A stretch of DNA of 64,000 bases from Saprospiraceae bacterium (GCA_020631355.1 JAHDHL010000005.1:66525-130524), one strand, 5' to 3'; counted from the stretch's first letter, positions 1-9,146 are shown. The notes: generated from the letters alone by a model not told the origin. Translations and numbers: made by a program.

Positions 1-96
1 ATGAAGATTTTCGAAATGGTCCGTGAATGGGGAATGGACAATGAGGGTAAGGCTATGCCTAACCGATTTGGGCTAAATAACATAAGTAGTAGTTAA
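1..96 (+). CDS. possible C-terminal tail of a gene entering from the left
   Basis: The first frame is open from base 1 to a TAA at 94-96 (31 codons). Its tail is polar and has no recognisable motif. It happens to begin with ATG at base 1, so it could also be a very short ORF, but the 3' end of a longer gene cut by the window edge is more likely. No function can be assigned. Confidence 0.3.
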   Translation: MKIFEMVREWGMDNEGKAMPNRFGLNNISSS

Positions 97-241
97 AAAT
101 TGTGATTGCTAATTGGAAACAAATATATGTAATTGTTTGATACGAACAATATTCCATGTCACAATTTTAGAAAAACCTTTGTTAAGGATTTTGGCAGCCT
201 GATTTCAAAACGGATGAAAGCCCATTTCATTCCAATAAAAA

Positions 242-275
242 ATCCCGAATTTTCTACTTGATGAAAATTCGGGAT
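242..275 (-). terminator. intrinsic terminator of the 302-1699 gene
   Basis: A perfect 13-bp stem (242-254 with 263-275) has an 8-nt loop. On the minus strand it is followed by a T-rich stretch (complement of 236-241). It lies 27 nt past the stop of the minus-strand gene. Confidence 0.75.
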
Positions 276-301
276 ACTCTATGGTCATTGGCCAGTAAGT
301 A

Positions 302-1699
302 TTATTTAGACGGTGTAGGTCGCTTCTTGCGCTTAGTCTTGAACAATTCCTTAATGTCCTTTTCTTTCATGAATTCACATTCCTTGAATGTAGCCGTAGT
401 GAATTTCTTGATACCTTGGTAATCACCACCACGCTTATCCGTATATCGCTTCAATAGTCGCTTTAGGTATTTCAGGTACAATACCTTGATGCTTTGGTTG
501 AATTGCTCATTACCGAAGATATTTATGTATGAAACGAATACCTTGTGCATTTCAAACCAAGTAGAATAGTCCGTTTCTTCCAGATTTTCCATCAGGATTC
601 TGACATAAACAAGTATGGACTGGCGGATAGCCATGTTGTTATCAGAAAGTCCCTCATTGGATTCATGGTATCGTTTTACGACAGCCATGGCCTCATCATT
701 CACATAACCTTTGGAATGGATGGCATCCAGTGTCTCATAGAAAGAAAGGATTTCATCCTCATGTTCTTCATCCAATAATGATTTGAATCGTCTATCAGCA
801 TCAGCATTCAATGCAGGTTCTTGGCGTTCGTGCAAATCCAAGATGAAGTTGAAGTAGTATTCGGAGAAATTAGGATTATCCTTTCTCTGGCTATTCAGGA
901 TAGGTCCCAGGATATTGACATAGTCCTCATTCAATTCGAAGTAATTCAGGAATAATCCCAATAAGTATGTGTATTCCTCTGTTCCCTTGAGCTTATCATC
1001 CATCAACATGGTTGTGACGGGATTGTAAAGCGTAACATTATTCAGTTGGTGACTGATTCTATACATCAGGAAATTCCTGATACCACCAAAGGTGATTTTC
1101 AAATCCGCCTGAGTGGTTGGGAACTTGGTAGAAAGGTAATTGTATCCCTTGAACTGTCTTTGGTACCTTAGATAAGCTGCCTTTCTGTTCTTGATATCGC
1201 GATACTCGGACAATTTTTGGTTCTGCAACCACCACTTCACACGCTTATTGGTCAGGTCCTTAAGGATGTTCGTAATCCAGATATCACTACTTAGGGAGAA
1301 TCCTACCTGAATGGATTGGCCGATTCTTGCCTTGAGGACATCAAAGTTCGGTGAATTACAGATGAATACCAATATGTTCCTGAAGTGATCCTGTGATTGG
1401 ACATACTTGTAATTGACATCCAATTGTCCCCTTAGAATGGTGAATCCCAAAACCTTTGGGAGGTAGAGACCAGCGAAATCATCAGTTAGCAAAACTTCTT
1501 CCAAGGCTTGCAGCTGCAAAGGCTCATTTTCAGCCACTACGCCATAAAGTTCCTCTATGGCAGGTTCGAATTGTTCCTGTAGTGCCTTATAATCCTCTGG
1601 TTCCTCCGTATCAATGAAAGTCTCCAATTGTTCGGATGCTTGGATTGCTTCTGCAATTTTGAGCAAATGCTCCTTGTATGCCTCGTTCAATTCAGCCAT
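302..1699 (-). CDS. hypothetical helical cytoplasmic protein
   Basis: A 465-residue protein that I cannot assign to a family. It has no signal peptide and no membrane segment. It is rich in Glu, Lys, Leu, Asn and Tyr with helical periodicity throughout, and the last 15 residues are very basic (KTKRKKRPTPSK). The ATG at 1699 (MAELNEAYKEHLL) is preferred: an in-frame ATG at 1783 would place the first 28 codons inside a strongly folded leader (1720-1794), and a promoter maps just upstream of that leader. It is a single-gene unit, with its own promoter at 1820-1850 and its own terminator at 242-275. Whether the frame through the leader is translated as an N-terminal extension cannot be settled by eye. 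Confidence 0.8.
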   Translation of the reverse strand: MAELNEAYKEHLLKIAEAIQASEQLETFIDTEEPEDYKALQEQFEPAIEELYGVVAENEPLQLQALEEVLLTDDFAGLYLPKVLGFTILRGQLDVNYKYVQSQDHFRNILVFICNSPNFDVLKARIGQSIQVGFSLSSDIWITNILKDLTNKRVKWWLQNQKLSEYRDIKNRKAAYLRYQRQFKGYNYLSTKFPTTQADLKITFGGIRNFLMYRISHQLNNVTLYNPVTTMLMDDKLKGTEEYTYLLGLFLNYFELNEDYVNILGPILNSQRKDNPNFSEYYFNFILDLHERQEPALNADADRRFKSLLDEEHEDEILSFYETLDAIHSKGYVNDEAMAVVKRYHESNEGLSDNNMAIRQSILVYVRILMENLEETDYSTWFEMHKVFVSYINIFGNEQFNQSIKVLYLKYLKRLLKRYTDKRGGDYQGIKKFTTATFKECEFMKEKDIKELFKTKRKKRPTPSK

Positions 1700-1719
1700 T
1701 GTAATAGGTATTTTAACTG

Positions 1720-1794
1720 ATAGTCCATAGTTGGAACCCCATCCCTTTTTTAAGGGTCGGCTTGCGCCGAATGGTAACTCCAACTATGGACTAT
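1720..1794 (-). promoter_or_regulatory. structured 5' leader RNA (three-way junction)
   Basis: On the minus strand the RNA can form a perfect 16-bp P1 stem (1779-1794 with 1720-1735). It is followed by a small internal loop, a 4-bp P2 (1771-1774 with 1739-1742), and then two adjacent 5-bp hairpins. The first, 1757-1770, has the tetraloop GCAA, a GNRA loop. The second, 1743-1756, has the loop AAAA. The GNRA loop appears only in the minus-strand sense, which fits a transcript from the promoter at 1820-1850. The structure ends 20 nt before the ATG at 1699 and is not followed by a U-tract, so it is not a terminator. It could be a riboswitch-like or protein-binding leader, or a small mobile palindromic element. 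No known class was recognised. Confidence 0.6.
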
Positions 1795-1819
1795 TTGGTA
1801 TAATCAATAAATTGTGGTG

Positions 1820-1850
1820 CAAATGTAGGATTATTCAAGGAGATTTACAA
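1820..1850 (-). promoter_or_regulatory. Bacteroidota-type promoter for the 302-1699 gene
   Basis: The minus strand reads TTG (1848-1850), 20 nt, then TACATTTG (1820-1827). This matches the Bacteroidota -33 TTG / -7 TAnnTTTG pattern with normal spacing. Transcription would begin just before the folded leader at 1794. Confidence 0.65.
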
Positions 1851-1956
1851 GAGACAGGATATTATGATAAATAACACATGCCGTATCGTGGAATGGAAGC
1901 GAGTTTTCAGTCGTATCTGACAGGGCTTGTCATTCTAGTTCTTTTCTTGGGAGGAA

Positions 1957-1970
1957 ATGATAATTATCAT
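1957..1970. repeat. 14-nt perfect palindrome (ATGATAATTATCAT)
   Basis: A perfect dyad in the long gap (1851-2222) before the 1401-residue gene. It could be an operator for that gene. Apart from this and the hairpin at 2157-2184, I see nothing clear in the gap, which is AT-rich and has no convincing ORF. Confidence 0.3.
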
Positions 1971-2156
1971 GTCACACCTTATAATTATATTAAATATAAT
2001 CTTTATGTTTAGGCAGCAGACTGAAAAGTGGGAAAACATAATAGATAAGACACATAACATACAACATACACTTACATTTCCTTCTCTTACTTTTCTGTTC
2101 TAAATACGCTCACTTACTAGCTATTTATGGTTGTTAACCATCTGGATCACGCTATC

Positions 2157-2184
2157 CTTATCACCGAAGTTGTCGGTTGATAAG
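2157..2184 (+). repeat. hairpin followed by T-tract upstream of the lectin-like gene
   Basis: The arms CTTATCACCGA (2157-2167) and TCGGTTGATAAG (2173-2184) pair with one bulged base. A run of nine T follows about 15-20 nt later, immediately before the ATG at 2223. It may be a leader attenuator. It may also be a diverged palindromic repeat, because its outer bases GCTATCC resemble the repeats at 34990 and 36797. Confidence 0.4.
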
Positions 2185-2222
2185 CAGGATTACTATTATA
2201 TTTTTTTTAAAACATACTAACT

Positions 2223-5200
2223 ATGGAAAATAAAGACCGCCTCGATATAGAGGAAACGCCCTTTGCAAAAAGGATGAAAAAACTGCAACCCACATACATT
2301 GAATCCCATTTCAGTGTACCTACCGAGGGTTTGTACAAATCCATTCAAGATTCGCAAATGTCGATGGAAGGAGAGAAGAAGCACAAGCTCTTTACCGACT
2401 TATCCATTGATTTGAATCCCAATAATGATGATTACAGTATTCTGAATAATAATACTGATTTGGAATCCATCACCCTCGTTTGTGACACCCTCATACTGAA
2501 TAGGGAAGTCAAACTGCCCGGAGTGCATGTGAATATCTATGCCAGACATATAGAAATTGGAAAGAATGGCTGTATAGATATATCTGCCCAGCCCCATATC
2601 ATACCTGATGATACCCAGGGAGATGCTTCATTGGTAGATACGGGAATTGATAGTGGGAATGGAAAAACAGTATACCGGAAAAGGAGTGTAATGAACGGAA
2701 GAAAAGGAGGTGACTTCCGGATTTTCTGTGAAACCTTTCATTGTGAAACAACAAATGGAGCCCACTTTGTTTCCAATGGGGGGGATGGTCAGGAACTCCT
2801 CAAGGGGAACCCCGGAAATCATGGTGCAGGCATCAAGAAAAGGTTCGGTACCCCTAGGGATTTACTTAATTACCTCCATGGTAAAGGTGATATGTCATCA
2901 TATAACTATAATTCACTATGTGTAAATGTAGATAATTCTCACTCTAAGTCTGGTTACGATCGAATTAAGAAAGAGTTGAGTGGCTTTGTGGGAGAGATAA
3001 AGTTTCACACAAAGTTAGGAGCTAAAAGTAGGGTGGCCTATAATGATGTCAGTTGTACAATTGATGTCAAGGCAGAGCATGGGAAGAATGCCGTAGGTGA
3101 TAGTCGTCCGAGTGATGGAGGGCATTCAGGTGGTTTGGCCACGAATCAAGATGGATTGGTGCAATTCTTCAAGAATGAGCCGGGTAAGGGCCAGAAGACT
3201 TCAGAAAGAAAGGGAGGAAAGAATGGTATCAATAAATCCATGTTTTCAGGTGGTAAAAACAGTTTGAGAAGGGGAGAATCCATATCCAAGGGCGAATCTC
3301 TTGTATCCTTGAACGGAAGATATAAGTTGAAGCTGCAAAAAGATGGAAATCTGATACTTCACGATTTTCTTTCGCCCGATGATGTGAAATGGGCCGCAAT
3401 GACTCACAATCTGGGTATAGAAACCATGCGAATGGACCATAATGGTAGGCTGGTCCTGCTAGATAAGAATAATAAGATTGTACGTATTTTGTGTAAAGCG
3501 TATCTTAAAACAGACTTGTCAGATAGAGTGCGAGTAGATGGATTTGTTGCAAAGGAAATTTCTTTTTACGGTTATTCCATTAATGTTTACGACCAGATGC
3601 GTCCATGTACCGAATTTATCCTACAGGACGACCGTAACATCGTATTATATGATGGAAATCATGCCATGTGGAATTCCGATACGCATGTACCAAATGGCAG
3701 CTATCATAGACTAGTTTTCAGAATGGACGAAACGACTAAGATTAATGCGAGAAACAATTACTTCACATACGATCAAATTACCACTGACAATCTGGAACAC
3801 CCCAGCGATGGATATACCTTTGAGCCTGAATCAGGCAAATCGGGTGGAAAAGGTACGATAGTTACCGGCAATGCTGCATGCTCCTGGTTGCATCCTGCCC
3901 TTGTGGAAATGATGATTCGCTATACCAAGGATGCCTATGTATTGGGGCATATAGGTGCTGCCACAGATGCACAAGGGACGGATGGTGTAGGGACACCTAT
4001 GAAATTCAGCGAAGCCAAGCAGAACCTTATGGGATTGACGAGTTCTTATGCTGATGTATTGAATAAGCTGGAATATGACGCTAGTACAAATGGCTTTGTA
4101 TATGATAAAATAAATTGGGAAGATGGCTATGAACTCTGGAACCAAAACTATTTCGTAGCCATAGATAGTGCCAAGGCCCAGCTGAATTCCATGCATCATA
4201 ATTTAGCATTGGGACTTGATTACTATGGGAATTCAAGAAGTTACATGCCTGCTCCATCCCTTTCAGTCGCATTGGATTATTACAAAAAGAATTTGGATAG
4301 TAACATTCCGGTAGCATTGGTTTCGGCTGCGATCTTGAAGAAGATGAAAGAGAATACGGATTACAAGACACTTCTGGTCAAGACTATTGGGAATATCCAA
4401 ACCAATATGGATGAGGCAGGGATAATTATAAAAAAAGCGCTTGAGGAGTTAGACAAATGTGAAGAAAAATTATTCGGTGATAAGTTTGAGGCCAGGAATC
4501 CCATACCAGATACAGCCGCAGAAAATGTGGATATCAATGATTTGGACAATGCAATCAAGAAGTACAAACCGATAGAGGAAAAGATTCAGTTTCTGCTCAA
4601 GGTGATGCAGAAACGAGAACAGGAACTGTATATAAAAGCAAAAGATAATGAAGAACAGCTTAAGATGTACAAGAATGTCATTAAGGTTGGTGCTGTGGCT
4701 TGTCGGGTGATTCCTGTGGGTCAACCGGCCTTGGGTATTGTGGGTGGCACAGCCCTCGATGGTACAGCCGCATATTTGGACTATTCCAATGGAAAAAAGG
4801 TAGATTGGGGAAAAGCCGTCAAATTTGATAGACTTGGGGCCTATTATAAGTACCATAAGTCCAAGAAAAAAATGATAAAGACCCATGAGAAAACCAGAGA
4901 ACAGATATCGGATGGGGTAACGGATTTGAAGTCTATTTACAACGATTTCAAATATGAGGAAAAAGATGGTAAAGCCACTAATGTTCCTTCAAGTGTATGG
5001 TATAAAAGCAAGACAGATGATTTAAGAAGTATGCATAATAGGCTAAGAAGCCAAGAAAAAGATTTGAATGCTGCCAACTTCAGTGATGCAATAAATGGTG
5101 CGCAAGACTTATACAAGGGATGGGCAGTATCAGAGAGTGAGGTACAGGCCGCTTACCAGAAGATGAGAAAGAATGATGATAAGTTAGGTAAGATTGCAGA

Positions 5201-6428
5201 TTGCTTGGAAAAGGTCAATCATAAAAAATCCTTGCTGACTTTCCAACTGAATAAACAGCATAAGATATTGGATGATGCTTTTGCAATGATAAGGGAGGGC
5301 GAGTGTTTATTGCTATATTATTCAAGTGAGAATAATGCTGCCACAGCTGCCTTTAATGATTCAGTAAGTAATCTGATTCTGAAGCAAAAGAGGGCTGCTT
5401 TTGACAAGCTATACTATTATCATTATTTATTGAATAAGTCATATGAGGCTTATTTCCTAAAGCCCTCTACTATTGAATTGAATACGGAAAACTTCATTGA
5501 TACCTTAGATGATTCATTGGAACAACTGAATGAAGGTAAAATGGATACAGAGTCTATTTACAGTGATTTGTTGAAAAAAACAGAGCTTATCAAGAAGTTC
5601 TTTGATACGACTATTGTAGTTCCCAGTGATTTGAAAAACATACCCAATAAGAGTTCTTCAAATAGGTCTTGTCAGGTTAAGGAAACCTTGGTTGGGCCAA
5701 CCAATAAATTCCTCAAGGATTTATTGAGTCCGGAAGTATCCTCTGATTATCCTTCATATAAGCGAATCAATTTTGACATCAGTGAACTAAGGGGACTAAC
5801 GGATTCCGTGAAGTACTCATACAATTCCAGATTAACTGGTTTCAGGCTCCATTCAAATGATGAGGGCGACTCACCTTCCTTGAAATATTCGGTGGTGGGT
5901 GCCGATGGTCAGGTTTATGATATTGCTCAACAGAACAGCCAGGTTCTTGAAGACAGTGATGGACGAAAATTCACTTACAGTTTGTATGGGGCACATCGGA
6001 TACGCATTTTCACAAAGGGCAGTGGTATGGTGAAAAAGAATGATGGTGAAGCCGTTTTCCTCAAACCCGAAGCTAAATTTGGGTTTTATTGGGAGTATAA
6101 TTTCAAGTCAGGATCCATTACGCCAGACAATAAACCTATGACCGACGATGATACCGCCAAGATTATGGGTGGCGGTGAAAATGTATATTTGGATGAGGAA
6201 TTGGTGGCACTACCTCCATTGGATATGGAATATGTATTTCAATATGAGGGTAATGCACTTGATTTGACCAAAACCTATTCGGATAATGGGGAAAAGGTAG
6301 AATTGAAAGTTGTTCCTCAAATTAAAGAGTTCGACTTGGTCGTGAAGTATTCTTTTCATAACAGTGATATGGCAGACAGCAGTTTCCAAACTGCACCAGA
6401 TACTCTGTCCGAGGATGTATTGGCATAG
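2223..6428 (+). CDS. giant protein with bulb-type lectin domain and helical hairpin region
   Basis: A 1401-residue protein without a signal peptide, membrane-sorting tail or T9SS domain. Residues about 75-340 are Gly/Asn-rich and beta-like. Residues about 345-500 form a bulb-type (GNA-like) lectin module: GESLVSLNGRYKL, then LQKDGNLILHD, a degenerate middle copy, and LQDDRNIVLYD, which fits the mannose-binding pattern QxDxNxVxY exactly. From about 690 to 1110 the protein is mostly long amphipathic helices or coiled coil. These are interrupted at about 819-853 by a hydrophobic Gly/Ala-rich hairpin (VGAVACRV...VGGTALDG). The last ~250 residues are beta-rich. Coiled coil, hydrophobic hairpin, coiled coil is the layout of alpha-pore-forming toxins; that reading is inference. 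The gene is monocistronic, with a terminator at 6471. Confidence 0.8.
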   Translation: MENKDRLDIEETPFAKRMKKLQPTYIESHFSVPTEGLYKSIQDSQMSMEGEKKHKLFTDLSIDLNPNNDDYSILNNNTDLESITLVCDTLILNREVKLPGVHVNIYARHIEIGKNGCIDISAQPHIIPDDTQGDASLVDTGIDSGNGKTVYRKRSVMNGRKGGDFRIFCETFHCETTNGAHFVSNGGDGQELLKGNPGNHGAGIKKRFGTPRDLLNYLHGKGDMSSYNYNSLCVNVDNSHSKSGYDRIKKELSGFVGEIKFHTKLGAKSRVAYNDVSCTIDVKAEHGKNAVGDSRPSDGGHSGGLATNQDGLVQFFKNEPGKGQKTSERKGGKNGINKSMFSGGKNSLRRGESISKGESLVSLNGRYKLKLQKDGNLILHDFLSPDDVKWAAMTHNLGIETMRMDHNGRLVLLDKNNKIVRILCKAYLKTDLSDRVRVDGFVAKEISFYGYSINVYDQMRPCTEFILQDDRNIVLYDGNHAMWNSDTHVPNGSYHRLVFRMDETTKINARNNYFTYDQITTDNLEHPSDGYTFEPESGKSGGKGTIVTGNAACSWLHPALVEMMIRYTKDAYVLGHIGAATDAQGTDGVGTPMKFSEAKQNLMGLTSSYADVLNKLEYDASTNGFVYDKINWEDGYELWNQNYFVAIDSAKAQLNSMHHNLALGLDYYGNSRSYMPAPSLSVALDYYKKNLDSNIPVALVSAAILKKMKENTDYKTLLVKTIGNIQTNMDEAGIIIKKALEELDKCEEKLFGDKFEARNPIPDTAAENVDINDLDNAIKKYKPIEEKIQFLLKVMQKREQELYIKAKDNEEQLKMYKNVIKVGAVACRVIPVGQPALGIVGGTALDGTAAYLDYSNGKKVDWGKAVKFDRLGAYYKYHKSKKKMIKTHEKTREQISDGVTDLKSIYNDFKYEEKDGKATNVPSSVWYKSKTDDLRSMHNRLRSQEKDLNAANFSDAINGAQDLYKGWAVSESEVQAAYQKMRKNDDKLGKIADCLEKVNHKKSLLTFQLNKQHKILDDAFAMIREGECLLLYYSSENNAATAAFNDSVSNLILKQKRAAFDKLYYYHYLLNKSYEAYFLKPSTIELNTENFIDTLDDSLEQLNEGKMDTESIYSDLLKKTELIKKFFDTTIVVPSDLKNIPNKSSSNRSCQVKETLVGPTNKFLKDLLSPEVSSDYPSYKRINFDISELRGLTDSVKYSYNSRLTGFRLHSNDEGDSPSLKYSVVGADGQVYDIAQQNSQVLEDSDGRKFTYSLYGAHRIRIFTKGSGMVKKNDGEAVFLKPEAKFGFYWEYNFKSGSITPDNKPMTDDDTAKIMGGGENVYLDEELVALPPLDMEYVFQYEGNALDLTKTYSDNGEKVELKVVPQIKEFDLVVKYSFHNSDMADSSFQTAPDTLSEDVLA

Positions 6429-6470
6429 AAAGTACTTACTTCCCATATAATGATGGGGCATTAAATAATC

Positions 6471-6505
6471 AAGGGTCTGTCTGATGTATCATCAGGCAGA
6501 CCCTT
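6471..6505 (+). terminator. terminator after the lectin-domain gene
   Basis: A 15-bp stem (6471-6485 with 6491-6505) with one G-U pair and a 5-nt loop, 42 nt past the stop codon. Confidence 0.65.
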
Positions 6506-6546
6506 TCCCATTCCATAATTTATGCCACCATATCCATACATCTCCA

Positions 6547-6554
6547 TATCTTTG
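6547..6554 (+). promoter_or_regulatory. -7 box TATCTTTG upstream of rarA
   Basis: Matches TAnnTTTG 20 nt before the rarA start codon. No convincing -33 TTG is seen at the expected spacing, so this is only a partial promoter match. Confidence 0.4.
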
Positions 6555-6574
6555 CTATTCAATCCATTGATACC

Positions 6575-7849
6575 ATGAAGCCACTTGCAGAAAGGATGCG
6601 TCCCCAGAACCTGGATGATTATGTCGGTCAGCAACATATCGTAGGGGAGGGGGCCGTACTCAGGAAAGCCATCGAATCCGGGAATATACCCTCCATGATT
6701 TTCTGGGGCCCTCCGGGTGTGGGCAAGACCACATTGGCATCCATCATGTCCAACCAGTTGGATCGGGCATTCTATACCCTGAGTGCCGTGCATTCGGGTG
6801 TCAAGGATGTGAGGGAAACCATCAAGAAAGCGGAAAGCAACCGTTTCTTTGATCGTCGCATGCCGATTTTGTTCATTGATGAGATTCATCGTTTCAGTAA
6901 ATCGCAGCAGGATTCCCTATTGGGTGCCGTGGAGAAAGGAATCGTGACCCTGATTGGTGCCACAACGGAGAATCCGTCATTCGAGGTCATCTCTGCCTTG
7001 TTGTCCAGATGTCAGGTCTATGTATTGAAGCATCTGGAAGAAAAGGACTTGGTCAGTCTGGTGGAAAAGGCCATTACAAAGGATGAATTCCTCAAGGATA
7101 AGAAAATCGAATTAAGGGAAACCGATGCCCTGATTCGTTTTTCGGGTGGTGATGCGAGGAAGTTGCTGAATATCCTAGAAATTGTCATCAATGCGCATGG
7201 TAAGGATGAGGCCATTACCATTGATAATAAGACAGCCGTGGACATTCTCCAGGATAATATCCTCATGTATGATAAGGGAGGGGAGCAGCATTATGATATG
7301 ATTTCTGCTTTCATCAAATCCATCCGTGGTTCCGACCCGAATGCGGCCGTGTATTATCTGGCTCGGATGCTCAATGGGGGAGAGGATGTGAAGTTCATTG
7401 CCCGCAGGCTCATCATCGCTGCTTCGGAGGATATCGGTCTGGCCAATCCGAATGCCTTGTTATTGGCGCAGTCCACCTTTGATTCCGTGAATGTCATCGG
7501 TATGCCTGAAGCACGGATTATCCTTTCGCAATGTGCCATTTATCTGGCTGCATCACCCAAGAGCAATGCATCCTATATGGCCATTAACAAGGCGGGGAGA
7601 TTGGTCAAGGAAACTGGTAATTTACCGGTTCCACTCCAAATCAGGAATGCACCCACCCAATTGATGAAATCCTTGGATTATGGAAAGAATTATAAGTATT
7701 CCCATGATTATGATGGTAATTTCGTGCAACAAGAATTCCTACCGGATGCCATTACAAAGAAAGTGTTATACGAACCGGGAAATAATCCTGCTGAACTGAA
7801 AATGAGGGACCGACTCAAGCGTTGGTGGAAAGGTTGGTATCGCTATTGA
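6575..7849 (+). CDS. rarA: replication-associated recombination protein A (AAA+ ATPase)
   Basis: A 424-residue RarA/MgsA/WRNIP1-family ATPase of the clamp-loader-like AAA+ class. It acts at stalled replication forks and single-strand gaps. Walker A GPPGVGKT is at residues 45-52, Walker B is ILFIDEIHRF, and sensor 1 is in GATTENPSFEV. The family-specific opening (LAERMRPQNLDDYVGQ) and the C-terminal tetramerisation region (DIGLANPNALLLAQS, then the AINKA region) are present. The length is normal for the family (E. coli 447). It stands alone with its own -7 box. It converges with the next gene, leaving only 5 bp between stop codons. Confidence 0.97.
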   Translation: MKPLAERMRPQNLDDYVGQQHIVGEGAVLRKAIESGNIPSMIFWGPPGVGKTTLASIMSNQLDRAFYTLSAVHSGVKDVRETIKKAESNRFFDRRMPILFIDEIHRFSKSQQDSLLGAVEKGIVTLIGATTENPSFEVISALLSRCQVYVLKHLEEKDLVSLVEKAITKDEFLKDKKIELRETDALIRFSGGDARKLLNILEIVINAHGKDEAITIDNKTAVDILQDNILMYDKGGEQHYDMISAFIKSIRGSDPNAAVYYLARMLNGGEDVKFIARRLIIAASEDIGLANPNALLLAQSTFDSVNVIGMPEARIILSQCAIYLAASPKSNASYMAINKAGRLVKETGNLPVPLQIRNAPTQLMKSLDYGKNYKYSHDYDGNFVQQEFLPDAITKKVLYEPGNNPAELKMRDRLKRWWKGWYRY

Positions 7850-7854
7850 TACTT

Positions 7855-8445
7855 TTACGCATCCTTTTTCCCAAAGGCCTTGAACAGGTTCTGCATGATT
7901 TGCATATCGTCCATTTCTTTGGTCCTTGCTTCATTCTTAGTCATGATTCTGAATGGGATACGAGCATTTTCTGTTAGGGTAATTTCTACTTCCTGCCCCT
8001 GATACAATGATGGGAAATCGGGATAGTCCATAAAGACGAAATGTTCGATGTCATCCAATTGTGGTTGGGTCGCTACAAATATTTCAACGGGTGAGGTTTT
8101 TTTATTGATGAGTACTTCCTTGATACGGCCCTTGAAAGTGAAATATTTTCCCTCTTTCAGGTCTTTTCTCATCTTGAAATAACCCATGTCTGCCAGAGTT
8201 ATGATTGCAATAAATAATGAAAAAAGCGCAACCATCATCCAAGTGGTTGACGTACCGAACATCTCTACCACGGTACCACTGGGGTCTTGTATCCTAGAGG
8301 CTCGTCTGCCCGGGATGATACCAAAGGGAACATATGAAATCGAAATGGGAAAGACAAATGCAATGAAGCCTGCTATAAATGCAGTACGGTTTACTTTTAT
8401 CTTGTGGTTCTCAATAGCTTGGGTAAGTTCTGTGAGTTGGTTCAT
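7855..8445 (-). CDS. two-pass membrane protein, unknown
   Basis: A 196-residue protein. A short soluble N-terminus is followed by two membrane helices (about 22-45 and 74-95) separated by a loop. The ~100-residue cytoplasmic or periplasmic tail is beta-rich and includes a segment like a small OB/SH3 fold (FTFKGRIKEVLI; YQGQEVEITL). I do not recognise a family. The ATG at 8445 (MNQLTELTQ) was chosen because the longer frame from 8520 would run through the end of the upstream gene. It is last in the minus-strand run that begins at 13142, 29 nt behind the previous stop, and is probably co-transcribed. Confidence 0.75.
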   Translation of the reverse strand: MNQLTELTQAIENHKIKVNRTAFIAGFIAFVFPISISYVPFGIIPGRRASRIQDPSGTVVEMFGTSTTWMMVALFSLFIAIITLADMGYFKMRKDLKEGKYFTFKGRIKEVLINKKTSPVEIFVATQPQLDDIEHFVFMDYPDFPSLYQGQEVEITLTENARIPFRIMTKNEARTKEMDDMQIMQNLFKAFGKKDA

Positions 8446-8474
8446 GTTGTTTTGGATTGATTTAGATTTGTTGT

Positions 8475-9146
8475 TTATTCTCCGGTAATATAAATGGCAC
8501 TCCCCTCGGATTCGTCCCAACGGTCAAAGGGTTCGAAACCATTCTGGTGCAATAATGCTGCCGTTCTTTTTAGTTCCTCGGATAATTCTGTGCTGGATTT
8601 TTGTTGGACGGATAATGTTTTACTGACACCCGTAATTTGATTCAAGGAATAAATATCAATTTGATTCTCATTGTAGAATGAAATGATATTCTCTACATTT
8701 TCCTTTCTGATTCTGATGAGGGCTTGGAAATTAAAATCAATTAAATCCTTATTTTCTTCATTGGGGTTACAAATGATATCAAATGGTGCAATATGGATTT
8801 TTAATGTTTCCTCTACGAATTTTCCTTTTGTATTCTTGAAGATGATTTCATTTTCCATTTCTTTTTCCGAAATGCCATCGAATGCATCCGAATTAAAAAT
8901 GGATATTCTGTTTTTCTTATTTTTTTTCCAAATATGATAAAGGAAGAAAAAGATGAAATCGGAAAGCATGGCATATCCGAAAAGGATAATGGCCGAATTA
9001 AAAACACCAATCGGATTGTCCAGGTAATTATAGGCACTTAGTAAGGTGAGGAAAATCCCTACGAAAATAGCCAGACTCAACTTAAGCCATTTACTGACCT
9101 TTTCAAGGTTGAGGTCATTGAATGTATGTTGGGGCTGGAATGCCAT
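8475..9146 (-). CDS. two-pass membrane protein, unknown
   Basis: A 223-residue protein with two membrane helices in the first 75 residues (LSLAIFVGIFLTLLSAY and AIILFGYAMLSDFIFFFLYHI), then a basic linker and a soluble alpha/beta tail of ~145 residues. The layout resembles that of its downstream neighbour (two helices, then a soluble tail), but no clear sequence similarity is visible. It lies 6 nt behind the T9SS protein stop, so it is very likely in the same operon. No function can be proposed. Confidence 0.75.
   Translation of the reverse strand: MAFQPQHTFNDLNLEKVSKWLKLSLAIFVGIFLTLLSAYNYLDNPIGVFNSAIILFGYAMLSDFIFFFLYHIWKKNKKNRISIFNSDAFDGISEKEMENEIIFKNTKGKFVEETLKIHIAPFDIICNPNEENKDLIDFNFQALIRIRKENVENIISFYNENQIDIYSLNQITGVSKTLSVQQKSSTELSEELKRTAALLHQNGFEPFDRWDESEGSAIYITGE

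Noticed and set aside
1783-1783. ATG at 1783 as the start of the helical protein gene
   Set aside because: The added 28 codons lie within a strongly folded RNA and lack typical composition. The ATG at 1699 follows the leader. Not fully excluded.
6461-6889. 142-codon minus-strand frame over the rarA start
   Set aside because: Antisense to the conserved AAA+ core and includes the terminator region.
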